A stretch of DNA of 64,000 nt from Leclercia adecarboxylata (lineage in GTDB: Bacteria; Pseudomonadota; Gammaproteobacteria; Enterobacterales; Enterobacteriaceae): positions 2,418,001 through 2,482,000 of the forward strand of contig NZ_CP040889.1 in the NCBI RefSeq assembly GCF_006171285.1, read 5' to 3'. Of the stretch, positions 36,932 to 45,335 are shown piece by piece; position 1 is the first letter of the stretch; the number at the start of each line of letters is the position of its first letter. Both the position numbers and the translations under genes were made by a program. The notes beneath the pieces are model-generated. The model saw nothing but the letters and a program-made list of their open reading frames with translations. It did not search any database and was not told where the DNA came from.

Positions 36932-37615
36932 TCACAGCGAAGAAGAATATAGAGAGCCAGCACCGCCATAATCGTTCACTATTTTCCAAGTGATTTTAGA
37001 TTCGTTACTTTGTTTAACGGTGATTTCTTGTGTTGTAAATGGTGGAATTGTTTTGATATCTTTTTTTATTTCCATGTTCCCTAGTTTTACAGTATTAAAG
37101 TAAAAAAAGAATGGTGTAGGGTTTTTCAGGATTATTTTATTACCAGTTTTACGCCACTCAAGTTTTTTAGCTTCTATGTTAGGGGTTAAGCTAAGAAGCG
37201 ATTTCGGGCGAAAAATCAAACGCATACGATGTCGAACTGCAAGTTGAATGGTATTGTTTCTTGCCTGCGCTTCATCTGATGGTGGGATCGCCATGACATT
37301 AAAATAGAATAATGACTCACGGTCCTTTGGAGCGTTAATATTACCGGCTGAAAAAATACGTACCGTGTTTTGCTGCTTAGCTTCCAGGCGAAATAGTGGA
37401 GGTGTAGCCGTAAATGCTGGTGAGCTTCCAAGGTTAGTTTCTACCCAAGATTTTATTAAATAGGGCATATCATCTTTATTTTCAATTTGTGAGGTAATTT
37501 CCCTCGCGCCTTCTTTATAAAGATAACGGGTTGATTCAATCACAATTCCCGCATGAGCGAGGCTACCTGCCAGCAGTATATATGCAATGGTGGCATTAAA
37601 TAGTGTCCTAAACAT
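36932..37615 (-). CDS. Periplasmic pilus chaperone (FimC/PapD family)
   Basis: 227 residues with a signal peptide ending LAGSLAHA. Two immunoglobulin-like domains: GIVIESTRYLYKEGAREITSQIEN at the start, the F1-G1 region ending RESLFYFNVMAIPP with the conserved hydrophobic alternation, then RHRMRLIFRPKSL. It folds pilins in the periplasm by donor-strand complementation. Located between the major pilin and the usher, in normal order. Confidence 0.94.
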   Translation of the reverse strand: MFRTLFNATIAYILLAGSLAHAGIVIESTRYLYKEGAREITSQIENKDDMPYLIKSWVETNLGSSPAFTATPPLFRLEAKQQNTVRIFSAGNINAPKDRESLFYFNVMAIPPSDEAQARNNTIQLAVRHRMRLIFRPKSLLSLTPNIEAKKLEWRKTGNKIILKNPTPFFFYFNTVKLGNMEIKKDIKTIPPFTTQEITVKQSNESKITWKIVNDYGGAGSLYSSSL

Positions 37616-37635
37616 ATGTGTTTCTCAAAAATAAA

Positions 37636-37662
37636 GAGAGCCCGAGCATTGCCCAGGCTCTC
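37636..37662 (-). terminator. Attenuator-like hairpin between pilin and chaperone genes
   Basis: Stem GAGAGCC / GGCTCTC (with an overlapping CCCGAG / CTCGGG alternative) followed on the minus strand by TTTATTTTTG, 8 bp after the pilin stop. Such a hairpin would keep pilin mRNA in excess over chaperone and usher. Confidence 0.75.
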
Positions 37663-37670
37663 GGGTGTCA

Positions 37671-38240
37671 TTACTTGGTGGTGTAATCAATGGTGAAGGT
37701 TGCTACAGCTTTAACCGGGCCTTCGGTCACTGGAGTCGCAGCATTTACTTTGACATAGCCAGCCAGGTATTCCAGCGCAGTCACATTGCCTACGGTGTAT
37801 GTTTCTGACATTGAAGTGCCATCGAAAGAGATACGACTAGCATCACTGACCTTCTGCATGCCAATGCCGATACCTTCAGCTCCGCTTTCAGCTGTGTTAT
37901 CAAGAATATTATTGTTGGCGCTGCTGGTGCCATTAACTGCTACAGTCAGGCCGTTAACGTTAGCGGCATTGGTGCTACCCAGAGCACAATCCTTAACTTC
38001 AAAACCGAACTTCTGTGGTTTAAAGAGAGTGTTAGCTGCCTGAGAGTTTGCTTCGCTGGTTGTTACGGTTGCCAGGCGTACAACGCCATTATTGAGGGTA
38101 CCAGTCGGAGTAACAACGCAGGAAGTGGCGGAGTCGGATACTTCACCCAGAACAGTCACTTCAGCGGTATTGTTTGCCAGTGCTTGTGCGCTTAATACTG
38201 CAGATGCAGCGACCATTACAGCTACAATTGATTTTTTCAT
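37671..38240 (-). CDS. Major fimbrial subunit (type 1-like pilin)
   Basis: 189 residues. Signal peptide MKKSIVAVMVAASAVLSAQALA, then the donor strand NNTAEVTVLGEV, the disulphide pair (ATSCVVTP and EVKDCALGS) and the C-terminal beta strand KAVATFTIDYTTK of FimA-like subunits. First gene of the fimbrial operon, with an attenuator hairpin after it. An IS630-like element lies 160 bp upstream of its start and may have separated it from upstream control sites. Confidence 0.92.
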   Translation of the reverse strand: MKKSIVAVMVAASAVLSAQALANNTAEVTVLGEVSDSATSCVVTPTGTLNNGVVRLATVTTSEANSQAANTLFKPQKFGFEVKDCALGSTNAANVNGLTVAVNGTSSANNNILDNTAESGAEGIGIGMQKVSDASRISFDGTSMSETYTVGNVTALEYLAGYVKVNAATPVTEGPVKAVATFTIDYTTK

Positions 38241-38400
38241 TTTAGTATTCCATATATTGAAGTTACATTGTCCTTAAAATGCTATGTACCACGATTACAG
38301 TCTTACTAAAGGTTGTAATAATACCGTTCGACATGGACATGACATTTTCAACTTGCAGGGATTAGGTTAAGCGCATTGTAGTTTGCTGCATAAACATCTA

Positions 38401-39553
38401 AATAGCTGCGCGGAATAGTAGATCACTGAAAGGGAACTCAGCCCGGATTGCGCGATCTGATCATTCGCCAAACCAACCAAAACCACCAACCGGACTGAGC
38501 GATGCCGATCATAGCACCAATACCCCGTGGCGAACGACGCCTGATGCAGAAAGCTATTCATAAAACGCGCGATAAAAATCATGCCCGCAGACTCACGGCC
38601 ATGCTGATGCTTCATCGGGGTGAACGGGTCAGCGATGTTGCCAGAACTCTCTGTTGTGCCCGTTCATCCGTTGGTCGCTGGATTAACTGGTTTACGCACT
38701 CAGGTATTGAAGGCCTGAAATCCTTACCCGCAGGGCGCTCCCGACGCTGGCCTTTTGAACATATCTGCACCCTGTTACGTGAGCTGATAAAGCATTCTCC
38801 CGGCGATTTTGGTTATCAACGTTCACGCTGGAGCACCGAATTACTGGCAATAAAAATCAATGAGATAACCGGTTGCCAGTTACATGCAGGAACCGTTCGC
38901 CGCTGGTTGCCATCTGCGGGGCTTGTATGGCGCAGGGCCGCGCCAACTCTGCGCATCCGTGACCCACATAAAGATGAAAAGATGGCGGTAATCCACAAAG
39001 CGCTGGATGAATGCAACGCAGAGCATCCGGTATTTTATGAAGATGAAGTGGATATTCACCTTAATCCTAAAATCGGTGCGGACTGGCAGTTGCGCGGACA
39101 GCAGAAACGGGTAGTGACGCCGGGGCAGAACGAAAAATACTATCTGGCCGGCGCACTGCACAGTGGCACGGGTAAAGTCAGCTACGTGGGCGGCAACAGC
39201 AAAAGTTCAGCGCTGTTTATCGCTCTGCTGAAGCACCTGAAAGCCACTTACCGGCGGGCGAAAACAATCACGCTGATCGTTGATAACTACATTATCCATA
39301 AAAGCCGCGAAACACAGCGCTGGTTGAAAGCAAATCCCAAGTTCAGGGTAATTTACCAGCCGGTTTACTCGCCGTGGGTGAATCATGTGGAACGGCTATG
39401 GCAGGCACTTCATGACACGATAACCCGTAATCATCAGTGCCGCTCAATGTGGCAGTTACTGAAAAAGGTCCGCCATTTTATGGAAACCGCCAGCCCATTC
39501 CCCGGAGGAAAACATGGTCAGGCAAAAGTGTAGCGGTATTAGGCGCAGCTATT
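38401..39553 (+). mobile_element. IS630-family insertion sequence (1,153 bp)
   Basis: Terminal inverted repeat AATAGCTGCGC at both ends, flanked by a TA duplication within a CTAG target (CTA at 38398-38400, TAG at 39554-39556). Both the CTAG target and the 1,153-bp length are what I recall for IS630 itself. It carries one complete transposase gene. Inserted between the pilin gene and the winged-helix regulator. Confidence 0.93.
38502..39533 (+). CDS. IS630-family transposase
   Basis: 343 residues, typical length. N-terminal helix-turn-helix regions (ERVSDVARTLCCARSSVGRW) and a Tc1/mariner-type DDE domain: YEDEVDIHLNPKIG, TLIVDNYIIHKS and PVYSPWVNHVERLW. Complete, with no visible disruption. 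Confidence 0.95.
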   Translation: MPIIAPIPRGERRLMQKAIHKTRDKNHARRLTAMLMLHRGERVSDVARTLCCARSSVGRWINWFTHSGIEGLKSLPAGRSRRWPFEHICTLLRELIKHSPGDFGYQRSRWSTELLAIKINEITGCQLHAGTVRRWLPSAGLVWRRAAPTLRIRDPHKDEKMAVIHKALDECNAEHPVFYEDEVDIHLNPKIGADWQLRGQQKRVVTPGQNEKYYLAGALHSGTGKVSYVGGNSKSSALFIALLKHLKATYRRAKTITLIVDNYIIHKSRETQRWLKANPKFRVIYQPVYSPWVNHVERLWQALHDTITRNHQCRSMWQLLKKVRHFMETASPFPGGKHGQAKV

Positions 39554-39719
39554 TAGCCCCCTTAAGAGCGAAGATAATATAATGCAATAACTTGGTGGGT
39601 GTTTGTGAATTATGTTGAATGTTCTATTCAGGTGTGGGTTTTGGTTGCATTAAGAATTTCTTAAACTAATTTTAAGCGTGGTGTAATGTTAATATATATG
39701 ATTATGTTAATCTCATGTG

Positions 39720-39753
39720 GCCGTGATATTCTAATTTTAACAAAGATCACGGC
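39720..39753 (+). other. Inverted repeat upstream of the winged-helix regulator
   Basis: 8-bp arms GCCGTGAT / ATCACGGC separated by 18 bases and followed by a T-rich stretch. It could be an operator or a weak terminator. The rest of the 318-bp AT-rich gap (39557-39874) shows no open frame; it presumably holds promoters for the regulator and the original upstream control region of the pilin gene. Confidence 0.4.
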
Positions 39754-39874
39754 TGTTTGCTTTTAAAAAGTGCTGCGCTTAACTCTTTGTATAATTTGGA
39801 TTTTTATCGCGCCATTTGATGAAGTAGTTTGCTTTTTTATTTGCGTGATTCAGTATGGATAACTGAGGGGATAT

Positions 39875-40417
39875 ATGGCATTCAAGAAATTTATGATTAA
39901 TGGTGAAGTTATTTTTGATGCTGATTCAAATGAGTTGAAATCAATCATCGGAAATGAAGAATGCATCATGCTGAATGCACCAACAGCGCGTTGCTTACAG
40001 TTATTATTGGAAAGGCGAGATCAAGTGATTTCCCGTGAGGTCTTTCTTGAGGAGGTGTGGCGCTCAAGAGGTATCGTAGTATCTGAAAATACTTTTTATC
40101 AGAATATATCCTTACTAAGGAAGTCGTTAATAAGGGTGGGGATAACAGAAGATATTATCGTTACAATCAGACAAAAAGGTTTCATCATTTCTGAAAGTTC
40201 TAATATCACTCCCATTGCTCATGAGAAAACGGAATATTCCTTGTCTACATATCATGAGCAAATTGAAGATGATGCATCTGAGATATTATCAAATAATAAT
40301 TTTAAGGGGGAGATGAAAAATAGGGAAACATTTAACACTTTCCGCTTATCTAAATGGATATTAATTGCCTGTTTTATATTGATTATTATCGATATTTTTA
40401 CTTTATTTTTCAAATAA
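39875..40417 (+). CDS. Membrane-anchored winged-helix regulator (CadC/ToxR-like, no sensor domain)
   Basis: 180 residues. Residues about 5-110 form an OmpR/CadC-type winged helix (LNAPTARCLQLLLERRDQVISR, then VSENTFYQNISLLRKSL and a wing IIVTIRQKGFII). A polar linker of about 45 residues follows, then one C-terminal membrane helix (WILIACFILIIIDIFTLFF) with a single residue after it. CadC/ToxR proteins normally have a large periplasmic sensor here; this one has none. It is divergent from and closest to the fimbrial operon, so it is a likely fimbrial regulator (inference). Strongly AT-rich. Confidence 0.8.
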   Translation: MAFKKFMINGEVIFDADSNELKSIIGNEECIMLNAPTARCLQLLLERRDQVISREVFLEEVWRSRGIVVSENTFYQNISLLRKSLIRVGITEDIIVTIRQKGFIISESSNITPIAHEKTEYSLSTYHEQIEDDASEILSNNNFKGEMKNRETFNTFRLSKWILIACFILIIIDIFTLFFK

Positions 40418-40534
40418 TTCATTATGAGGGCGATTTGTAGTGTTGCTTATAGCGATTGCTTTAAGTTGATATAATATTGACGGAAGAGCAGGACGTGCTT
40501 GCACAGGCTGGCACTCTTGCTCGTTAGTAAAATA

Positions 40535-40582
40535 GTGAGCATCTATCCCCTTAAAACATACTTTGATTTCATAGATGCTCAC
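40535..40582. repeat. Perfect 12-bp inverted repeat at the island's right edge
   Basis: GTGAGCATCTAT at 40535-40546 and its complement at 40571-40582, with a 24-base spacer, 42 bp beyond the epmB stop. On the minus strand the following sequence is only moderately T-rich (ATTTTAC), so it may be a poor epmB terminator or a junction relic. Confidence 0.5.
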
Positions 40583-40623
40583 CAAATCACTAGCGCTCGC
40601 GAAAATCTTTTATAAATAATGAG

Positions 40624-41652
40624 TTAGCGTTGTGTTAAATGAAGGTCTAATGGTGTTTTGCTCGGCTCCCCGCCAATTTCACGTGCCAGCTTCGGCACCA
40701 TGTAACCGGATACCAGGGTAAGCAGTTCGCGCATAATGGCGCGAGCTTCATCATCACCCACCATAAAGTGCGCAGCACCCTGTACTTTATCCAGCACGTG
40801 GATGTAGTAGGGCATTACTCCGGCATCAAACAGCGCATTACTCAGATCGGCTAACGTCGCGGCATTGTCATTCACACCACGCAGCAGGACGCTTTGGTTG
40901 AGCAGGGTCACGCCGGCCCGGCGCAGACGACCCATTGCGTCCCGGAACGCCTCATCAATCTCGTTGGCATGGTTGATATGGTTCACCAACAGGATTTGTA
41001 GTGATGACTGTTCCAGGCGATGGGCCAGCTCATCGGTAATACGCGCCGGGATAACAATCGGTAAACGGCTATGAATTCGTAACCGTTTAATATGCGGGAT
41101 CGCTTCCAGCTCTGTAATCAGCCAGTCCAGTTCGTGATCTTTCGCCATCAATGGATCGCCACCGGAGAAGATGATCTCATCCAGCTCAGGATGGGAGGCA
41201 ATGTAATCAAGCGCCGTCTGCCAGTTACGTTTGTTGCCCTGATTATCGGCGTAGGGGAAGTGGCGACGGAAACAGTACCGGCAATTTACCGCACAACCGC
41301 CTTTAACCAGCAGCAGGGCGCGATTGCGGTACTTGTGCAGTAAACCGGGCACCACGCTGTTCTGCTCTTCAAGGGGATCGGTGCTGAAACCGGGGGCGGC
41401 GATAAACTCTTCCTGCGAAGTAAGCACCTGTTTTAAGAGTGGATCCTCAGGATTACCTTTCTCCATACGTGCAACAAAAGCACGTGGAACACGCAGCGCA
41501 AAGAGGCGCTTCGCTTCTCGTCCTGCAAGAAGTTTTTCGTCAGCGTCTACATTTAAGAGACGCAGCAGTTCATCCGGACTGGTGATTACATCTGCAAGTT
41601 GCAATAACCAATCTTCTCTGGATGGGGTGTTTAGGGTTACAATATGCGCCAT
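40624..41652 (-). CDS. epmB: EF-P (R)-beta-lysylation enzyme: lysine 2,3-aminomutase EpmB
   Basis: 342 residues, the E. coli length. Radical SAM cluster motif CRYCFRRHF within [20 protein letters not shown], followed by the PLP-binding aminomutase fold ([12 protein letters not shown]). It converts (S)-alpha-lysine to (R)-beta-lysine, which EpmA attaches to EF-P. Divergent from efp with 40 bp between starts; epmA is at 48.2 kb, so all three EF-P modification genes are in this window. It marks the right-hand core flank of the accessory block. Confidence 0.97.
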   Translation of the reverse strand: MAHIVTLNTPSREDWLLQLADVITSPDELLRLLNVDADEKLLAGREAKRLFALRVPRAFVARMEKGNPEDPLLKQVLTSQEEFIAAPGFSTDPLEEQNSVVPGLLHKYRNRALLLVKGGCAVNCRYCFRRHFPYADNQGNKRNWQTALDYIASHPELDEIIFSGGDPLMAKDHELDWLITELEAIPHIKRLRIHSRLPIVIPARITDELAHRLEQSSLQILLVNHINHANEIDEAFRDAMGRLRRAGVTLLNQSVLLRGVNDNAATLADLSNALFDAGVMPYYIHVLDKVQGAAHFMVGDDEARAIMRELLTLVSGYMVPKLAREIGGEPSKTPLDLHLTQR

Positions 41653-41692
41653 TTTGTGGCTTAGCTACCAGTTAACAATTTCAGAGGGCCTT

Positions 41693-42259
41693 ATGGCGAC
41701 TTACTATAGCAACGATTTTCGTGCCGGTCTTAAAATCATGATGGACGGCGAACCGTACGCGGTTGAAGCCAGTGAATTCGTGAAACCAGGTAAAGGCCAG
41801 GCTTTCGCACGCGTTAAGCTGCGCCGCCTGCTGACCGGTACCCGTGTTGAGAAAACCTTCAAATCCACCGACTCCGCTGAAGGCGCAGACGTAGTGGATA
41901 TGAACCTCACCTACCTGTACAACGACGGTGAGTTCTATCACTTCATGAACAACTCTACTTTCGAACAGCTCTCCGCTGATGAGAAAGCGGTCGGTGACAG
42001 CGCTAAATGGCTGCTGGATCAGGCTGAGTGCATCGTGACTCTGTGGAACGGCCAGCCTATCGCTGTGACCCCGCCAAACTTCGTTGAGCTGGAAATCGTT
42101 GAAACCGATCCAGGTCTGAAAGGTGATACCGCAGGTACTGGCGGCAAGCCAGCTAAGCTGTCTACCGGTGCAGTGGTTAAAGTTCCACTGTTCGTACAGA
42201 CTGGCGAAGTGATCAAAGTAGACACCCGCTCTGGTGAATACGTTTCTCGCGTGAAGTAA
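41693..42259 (+). CDS. efp: Elongation factor P
   Basis: 188 residues from the ATG at 41693 (AGAGGG upstream); a longer frame overlaps epmB and is not conserved. The modified lysine is Lys34 in [13 protein letters not shown]. Three beta-barrel domains by family. It rescues ribosomes stalled at polyproline, and the beta-lysyl group is added by EpmB/EpmA. Followed by a strong terminator. Confidence 0.98.
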   Translation: MATYYSNDFRAGLKIMMDGEPYAVEASEFVKPGKGQAFARVKLRRLLTGTRVEKTFKSTDSAEGADVVDMNLTYLYNDGEFYHFMNNSTFEQLSADEKAVGDSAKWLLDQAECIVTLWNGQPIAVTPPNFVELEIVETDPGLKGDTAGTGGKPAKLSTGAVVKVPLFVQTGEVIKVDTRSGEYVSRVK

Positions 42260-42276
42260 TTCATCTCGGGATGCAG

Positions 42277-42298
42277 GGCGCAGCACTTTTGCTGCGCC
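42277..42298 (+). terminator. Terminator of efp
   Basis: 9-bp stem GGCGCAGCA / TGCTGCGCC with a 4-base loop and a short T-run (TTTCC), 17 bp after the efp stop. Confidence 0.88.
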
Positions 42299-42326
42299 TT
42301 TCCGACCTTAAAAAGGCTCATGGACG

Positions 42327-42458
42327 ATGCAGCGCACAATCAAAATTGTTCTGATGATGGTTATTGCCAGCACAATGCTTTCCGGATGCAACACGGCCCG
42401 TGGCGTTGGGGAAGACATTAAAAGCCTGGGCAATGCTATTTCGCACGCCGCCTCCTGA
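42327..42458 (+). CDS. ecnA: Entericidin A lipoprotein (antidote)
   Basis: 43 residues: a signal peptide with lipobox (MQRTIKIVLMMVIASTMLSG|C) and the short mature peptide CNTARGVGEDIKSLGNAIS, matching E. coli EcnA. In the entericidin pair it counters the bacteriolytic lipoprotein EcnB. Located between efp and ecnB, as in E. coli. Too short for usual length cut-offs. Confidence 0.92.
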   Translation: MQRTIKIVLMMVIASTMLSGCNTARGVGEDIKSLGNAISHAAS

Positions 42459-42565
42459 TACTTTCTACTTTTCTTAAAAATTCTTCCTTTTCCGTCATCT
42501 GACGAAATCCTGTCCTATGCTTATGTGGCTGTACACAATAACTTTGGCTAAAAAAGGAAGACATT

Positions 42566-42712
42566 ATGCTTAAGAAAACATTTGTAGCGATCTTTTCTGT
42601 CCTCGTGCTTTCTTCAGTTTTAACCGCCTGTAACACCACCCGTGGTGTTGGTGAGGATATCTCTCAGGGTGGTAGCGCAATCTCTGGCGCAGCAACTAAA
42701 GCACAGAACTAA
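42566..42712 (+). CDS. ecnB: Entericidin B membrane lipoprotein (toxin)
   Basis: 48 residues, same length as E. coli EcnB: signal with lipobox ([12 protein letters not shown]), mature [20 protein letters not shown] and a short tail. Strong AAGGAAG site upstream. A CTATGCT element at 42515-42521 could be a sigma-S-type -10 box; E. coli ecnB is sigma-S dependent. Bacteriolytic lipoprotein linked to stationary-phase lysis. Confidence 0.93.
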   Translation: MLKKTFVAIFSVLVLSSVLTACNTTRGVGEDISQGGSAISGAATKAQN

Positions 42713-42778
42713 AGCACAGGCATAATTTTGGGCGGTACGGTGCTAAATATCGAGTCGCCGTACCCTCAGTTTTGCTCA

Positions 42779-43357
42779 TCACGGTAGCGACAGAAACGGC
42801 GAGTACCGCGTATCCATGTGCAATTTCATCCTGATATTGCGCTTGTAGGTATAAACCGTTTTTCCATGAATACTCAGCTTGCTGGCAATTTTCTGGTTGC
42901 TGGCTCCATCCATCCACAGCGTTAACACTTTTTCCTCCTGACGCGTCAATAATGGCGTAGCGACAGGCCCGGATTCACTACCCTCATGTGCTGCCAGCGC
43001 CTCATTAATCACCTTTGCAAGCGCCTCCAGCGGGGTCGTTTTAGGTAACGATGCGCATAAAGGAAATGTGCCCGTGAAGGCTGACATTTCAGGCGTCTCA
43101 TCTGTGTGAAGCAAAATGAAAGGCACGGTTTCGCTGGCGTTCATCACTGAAGAGAGTTGCTGGATGTCGGAGGCGAACCCCTGAAAATCTGCGATAACTA
43201 ACGCTGGTTTCCACTGCAGGATATGCTCTTTGGCAAGAAAGAGGTTATTAAGGCCTGTCACCAACACAGGTGAAGGAAACAGCCCTGAATGATTGATCCA
43301 CATTTCCAGGCCCATGCGGGTGTAATGACACCGGTCAATCAAGAGAATTTTGAACAT
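42779..43357 (-). CDS. LuxR-type transcriptional regulator (RcsA/BglJ-like)
   Basis: 192 residues from the ATG at 43357; a TTG four codons upstream is an alternative and neither has a clear ribosome-binding site. The N-terminal half resembles a receiver (MFKILLIDRCHYTRMGLEMW, then LVIADFQGF), but the usual acidic pair is reduced to one Asp plus Arg/Cys. The C-terminal half is a LuxR/FixJ helix-turn-helix (LLTRQEEKVLTLWMDGASNQKIASKLSIH). Probably a phosphorylation-independent partner-type regulator such as RcsA or BglJ. Not at this position in E. coli. Confidence 0.82.
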   Translation of the reverse strand: MFKILLIDRCHYTRMGLEMWINHSGLFPSPVLVTGLNNLFLAKEHILQWKPALVIADFQGFASDIQQLSSVMNASETVPFILLHTDETPEMSAFTGTFPLCASLPKTTPLEALAKVINEALAAHEGSESGPVATPLLTRQEEKVLTLWMDGASNQKIASKLSIHGKTVYTYKRNIRMKLHMDTRYSPFLSLP

Positions 43358-43556
43358 GTTATTTCGCAATCGGCAAAGTGTAGTCGCTTCCTGCTATCAG
43401 GAAGAGCCTCATCATAAAGAAGTCGGATGAGTAATAAATGACTGAATTTCGCTTCGAATTGCGCCTATTTCTGGGCTTCAATGCCGCAACTGCTACCTTA
43501 AACAAACAAGTTGAAAAAAGAGTTCATGCTCTTCACAATAAGTAATTCATATATCT

Positions 43557-43602
43557 TGCAGGACGACCTGTAAGCATTTCTCTCACCGGGGACGGCCCCA
43601 GA
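43557..43602 (+). promoter_or_regulatory. Guanidine-II (mini-ykkC) riboswitch upstream of gdx
   Basis: Two short hairpins with ACGR loops: CAGG-ACGA-CCTG (43559-43570) and GGGG-ACGG-CCCC (43588-43599), 17 bases apart, with the second just before the TAAGGAG ribosome-binding site of gdx. This is the exact architecture of the mini-ykkC class, which binds guanidinium and releases the ribosome-binding site. Confidence 0.95.
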
Positions 43603-43628
43603 CTGTTATTTAAGTTAAGGAGCCTGAT

Positions 43629-43946
43629 ATGTCCTGGATCATTCTTTTTATTGCCGGTTTACTCGAAGTGGTATGGGCCATCGGCCTGAAATATACCCAC
43701 GGGTTTACGCGTCTTACGCCCAGCATCATTACCGTTTCCGCCATGATTGTAAGCATTGTGCTGCTCTCGTGGGCGATGCGTTCGCTGCCTGTAGGAACGG
43801 CTTATGCCGTTTGGACGGGGATTGGTGCGGTAGGCGCAGCCATTACCGGCATTTTACTGCTGGGCGAATCTGCAAGCCTGGCGCGTATTGCCAGTCTCGC
43901 GTTGATTGTTGCCGGTATTATCGGGCTGAAGCTCAGCACCCATTAA
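43629..43946 (+). CDS. gdx: Guanidinium exporter Gdx (SugE)
   Basis: 105 residues, four membrane helices, SMR family. Conserved Glu13 in [20 protein letters not shown] and the pattern [22 protein letters not shown]. Dual-topology dimer that exchanges guanidinium for protons. The riboswitch upstream fits this function. It converges on blc with a 4-bp overlap of stop codons. Confidence 0.97.
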   Translation: MSWIILFIAGLLEVVWAIGLKYTHGFTRLTPSIITVSAMIVSIVLLSWAMRSLPVGTAYAVWTGIGAVGAAITGILLLGESASLARIASLALIVAGIIGLKLSTH

Positions 43947-44473
43947 TGGGTCTGCTCAACCCAGATGAGTTTGCTGACATCAAATCCCTGACGCGTTGCA
44001 GAATTCAGTAACGTCTGTTTCATCTCATCTGAAATCGTCGGTGTGCGGGAGAGGATCCACAGGTAATCGCGATCCGGCCCGCACACCAGCGCATGGCGGT
44101 AATTTTTATCCAGCCCAATCACGTTATAGCTGCCATAAAAGGGGCCAATGAAAGAGACTTTCAGCGCTGCAGTATCAGACGCGCCGGTAAAGTACGCTTT
44201 TCCCGTCACCTTTTGCCACATGCCACGTTCAGGATTATAACCCCGGTTGATAACCTGAATGCCGCCGTCGTTCATCTGGCTGTAATTCGCTGTCACTTTT
44301 TCCAGACCACGCTCAAAACGGTGGTCAAAGCGGGCAATTTCATACCATGTGCCCAGATATCGCTGGACGTCGAAGGGATGGACAACCGTCACGCCCCGGG
44401 GTGGGATAGGGGAGCTGCAGGCAACAACCAGAAACGCAACGGTAACTGCGGCGATGACAGGCAGGATGCGCAT
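43943..44473 (-). CDS. blc: Outer-membrane lipocalin Blc
   Basis: 176 residues: lipobox signal ending FLVVAC, the lipocalin motif [20 protein letters not shown], and [15 protein letters not shown] near the C-terminus. An outer-membrane lipoprotein that binds fatty acids/lysophospholipids and is usually stress induced. In E. coli ampC lies between blc and frdD; here only 86 bp do. Confidence 0.96.
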   Translation of the reverse strand: MRILPVIAAVTVAFLVVACSSPIPPRGVTVVHPFDVQRYLGTWYEIARFDHRFERGLEKVTANYSQMNDGGIQVINRGYNPERGMWQKVTGKAYFTGASDTAALKVSFIGPFYGSYNVIGLDKNYRHALVCGPDRDYLWILSRTPTISDEMKQTLLNSATRQGFDVSKLIWVEQTH

Positions 44474-44524
44474 AGGATTATCCTTACAGGATTTTTGTTA
44501 AGTGTAGAACCTGTCAGGAATTTT

Positions 44525-44550
44525 GCTCTCCCACCGGTGGGCGGGAGAGC
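44525..44550 (-). terminator. Hairpin after frdD
   Basis: Stem GCTCTCCC / GGGAGAGC with a GC-rich loop, 10 bp beyond the frdD stop. No clear T-run. In E. coli the corresponding site overlaps the ampC attenuator; no ampC exists here. Confidence 0.6.
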
Positions 44551-44559
44551 GAGGAAGCA

Positions 44560-44919
44560 TTACATAAAGACTACGGCAACCAGCGTAACCACGCTCAGGA
44601 TAGCCGCCAGACCGTAGAACACCCATTTACCGTTAGGAACGTGGATCTTCAGGTCATGCATGGCGTGATGAATACGGTGCAAACCACACCACAGCGGCAG
44701 AACAATCATCAGAAAGATGAATACCCTGCCAATAAAGCTGTGGGCAAAGGCCAGCACCCGCTCGTAGCTCAGCGCATCCCCGGGATAGAGCCCCAGCGGC
44801 AGCATAATGCCCACCAGCAGAATGATGACCGGCGCGATAATGGCGCACCACATGCCGCCTGCCCCAAAGAGCCCCCAGAAGACGGGCTCATCGGAACGTT
44901 TTGGATTTGGATTAATCAC
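44560..44919 (-). CDS. frdD: Fumarate reductase membrane anchor subunit D
   Basis: 119 residues, full length, with three membrane helices ([59 protein letters not shown]). With FrdC it anchors the enzyme and forms the menaquinol site. Last gene of frdABCD. Confidence 0.97.
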   Translation of the reverse strand: MINPNPKRSDEPVFWGLFGAGGMWCAIIAPVIILLVGIMLPLGLYPGDALSYERVLAFAHSFIGRVFIFLMIVLPLWCGLHRIHHAMHDLKIHVPNGKWVFYGLAAILSVVTLVAVVFM

Positions 44920-44929
44920 AGTGGTCTCC

Positions 44930-45328
44930 TTACCAGAACAGGGCTACGCCGAGCATTACCACGGTCACCACCGCAGTCACCACCCAGAGTCCTTTGATAA
45001 TTGGCTCTGGCCCAAGTTTTTCGTTTTTCACGATAATATTTGCTGCTTTTGGCGCGAGTTCAAACCAGGTTTTGGTATGCAACAGCGCCGCTGCCAGCAC
45101 GATGATGTTCAGGATCACCACAATCGGGTTCTGCAGGAACCCGACAAAACCGGCCCAGGTTTCAGGGCCGTGTTTGAGGGCAAACAGGCCGTACATCAGT
45201 TCAATACTGAACCACACCGCCGGTACTGCCGTGCCTTCACGCAGCATATAGAAGCGATAAAACGGCAGATTTTTCCACCAGGTGGACGGCATCGGCCGCA
45301 CATAGGCTTTGCGTTTAGTCGTCATCAT
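44930..45328 (-). CDS. frdC: Fumarate reductase membrane anchor subunit C
   Basis: 132 residues from the first of two adjacent ATGs (131 from the second, the E. coli form). Three helices; the N-terminus [20 protein letters not shown] and [20 protein letters not shown] are nearly identical to E. coli FrdC. Gap to frdB 7 bp and to frdD 10 bp. Confidence 0.97.
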   Translation of the reverse strand: MMTTKRKAYVRPMPSTWWKNLPFYRFYMLREGTAVPAVWFSIELMYGLFALKHGPETWAGFVGFLQNPIVVILNIIVLAAALLHTKTWFELAPKAANIIVKNEKLGPEPIIKGLWVVTAVVTVVMLGVALFW

Positions 45329-45335
45329 GCACTCC

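Noticed and set aside
40403..40585. 60-codon minus-strand frame between the regulator and epmB
   Set aside because: Overlaps the regulator's 3' end and the inverted repeat, has no ribosome-binding site, and its translation shows no membrane or toxin-like pattern.
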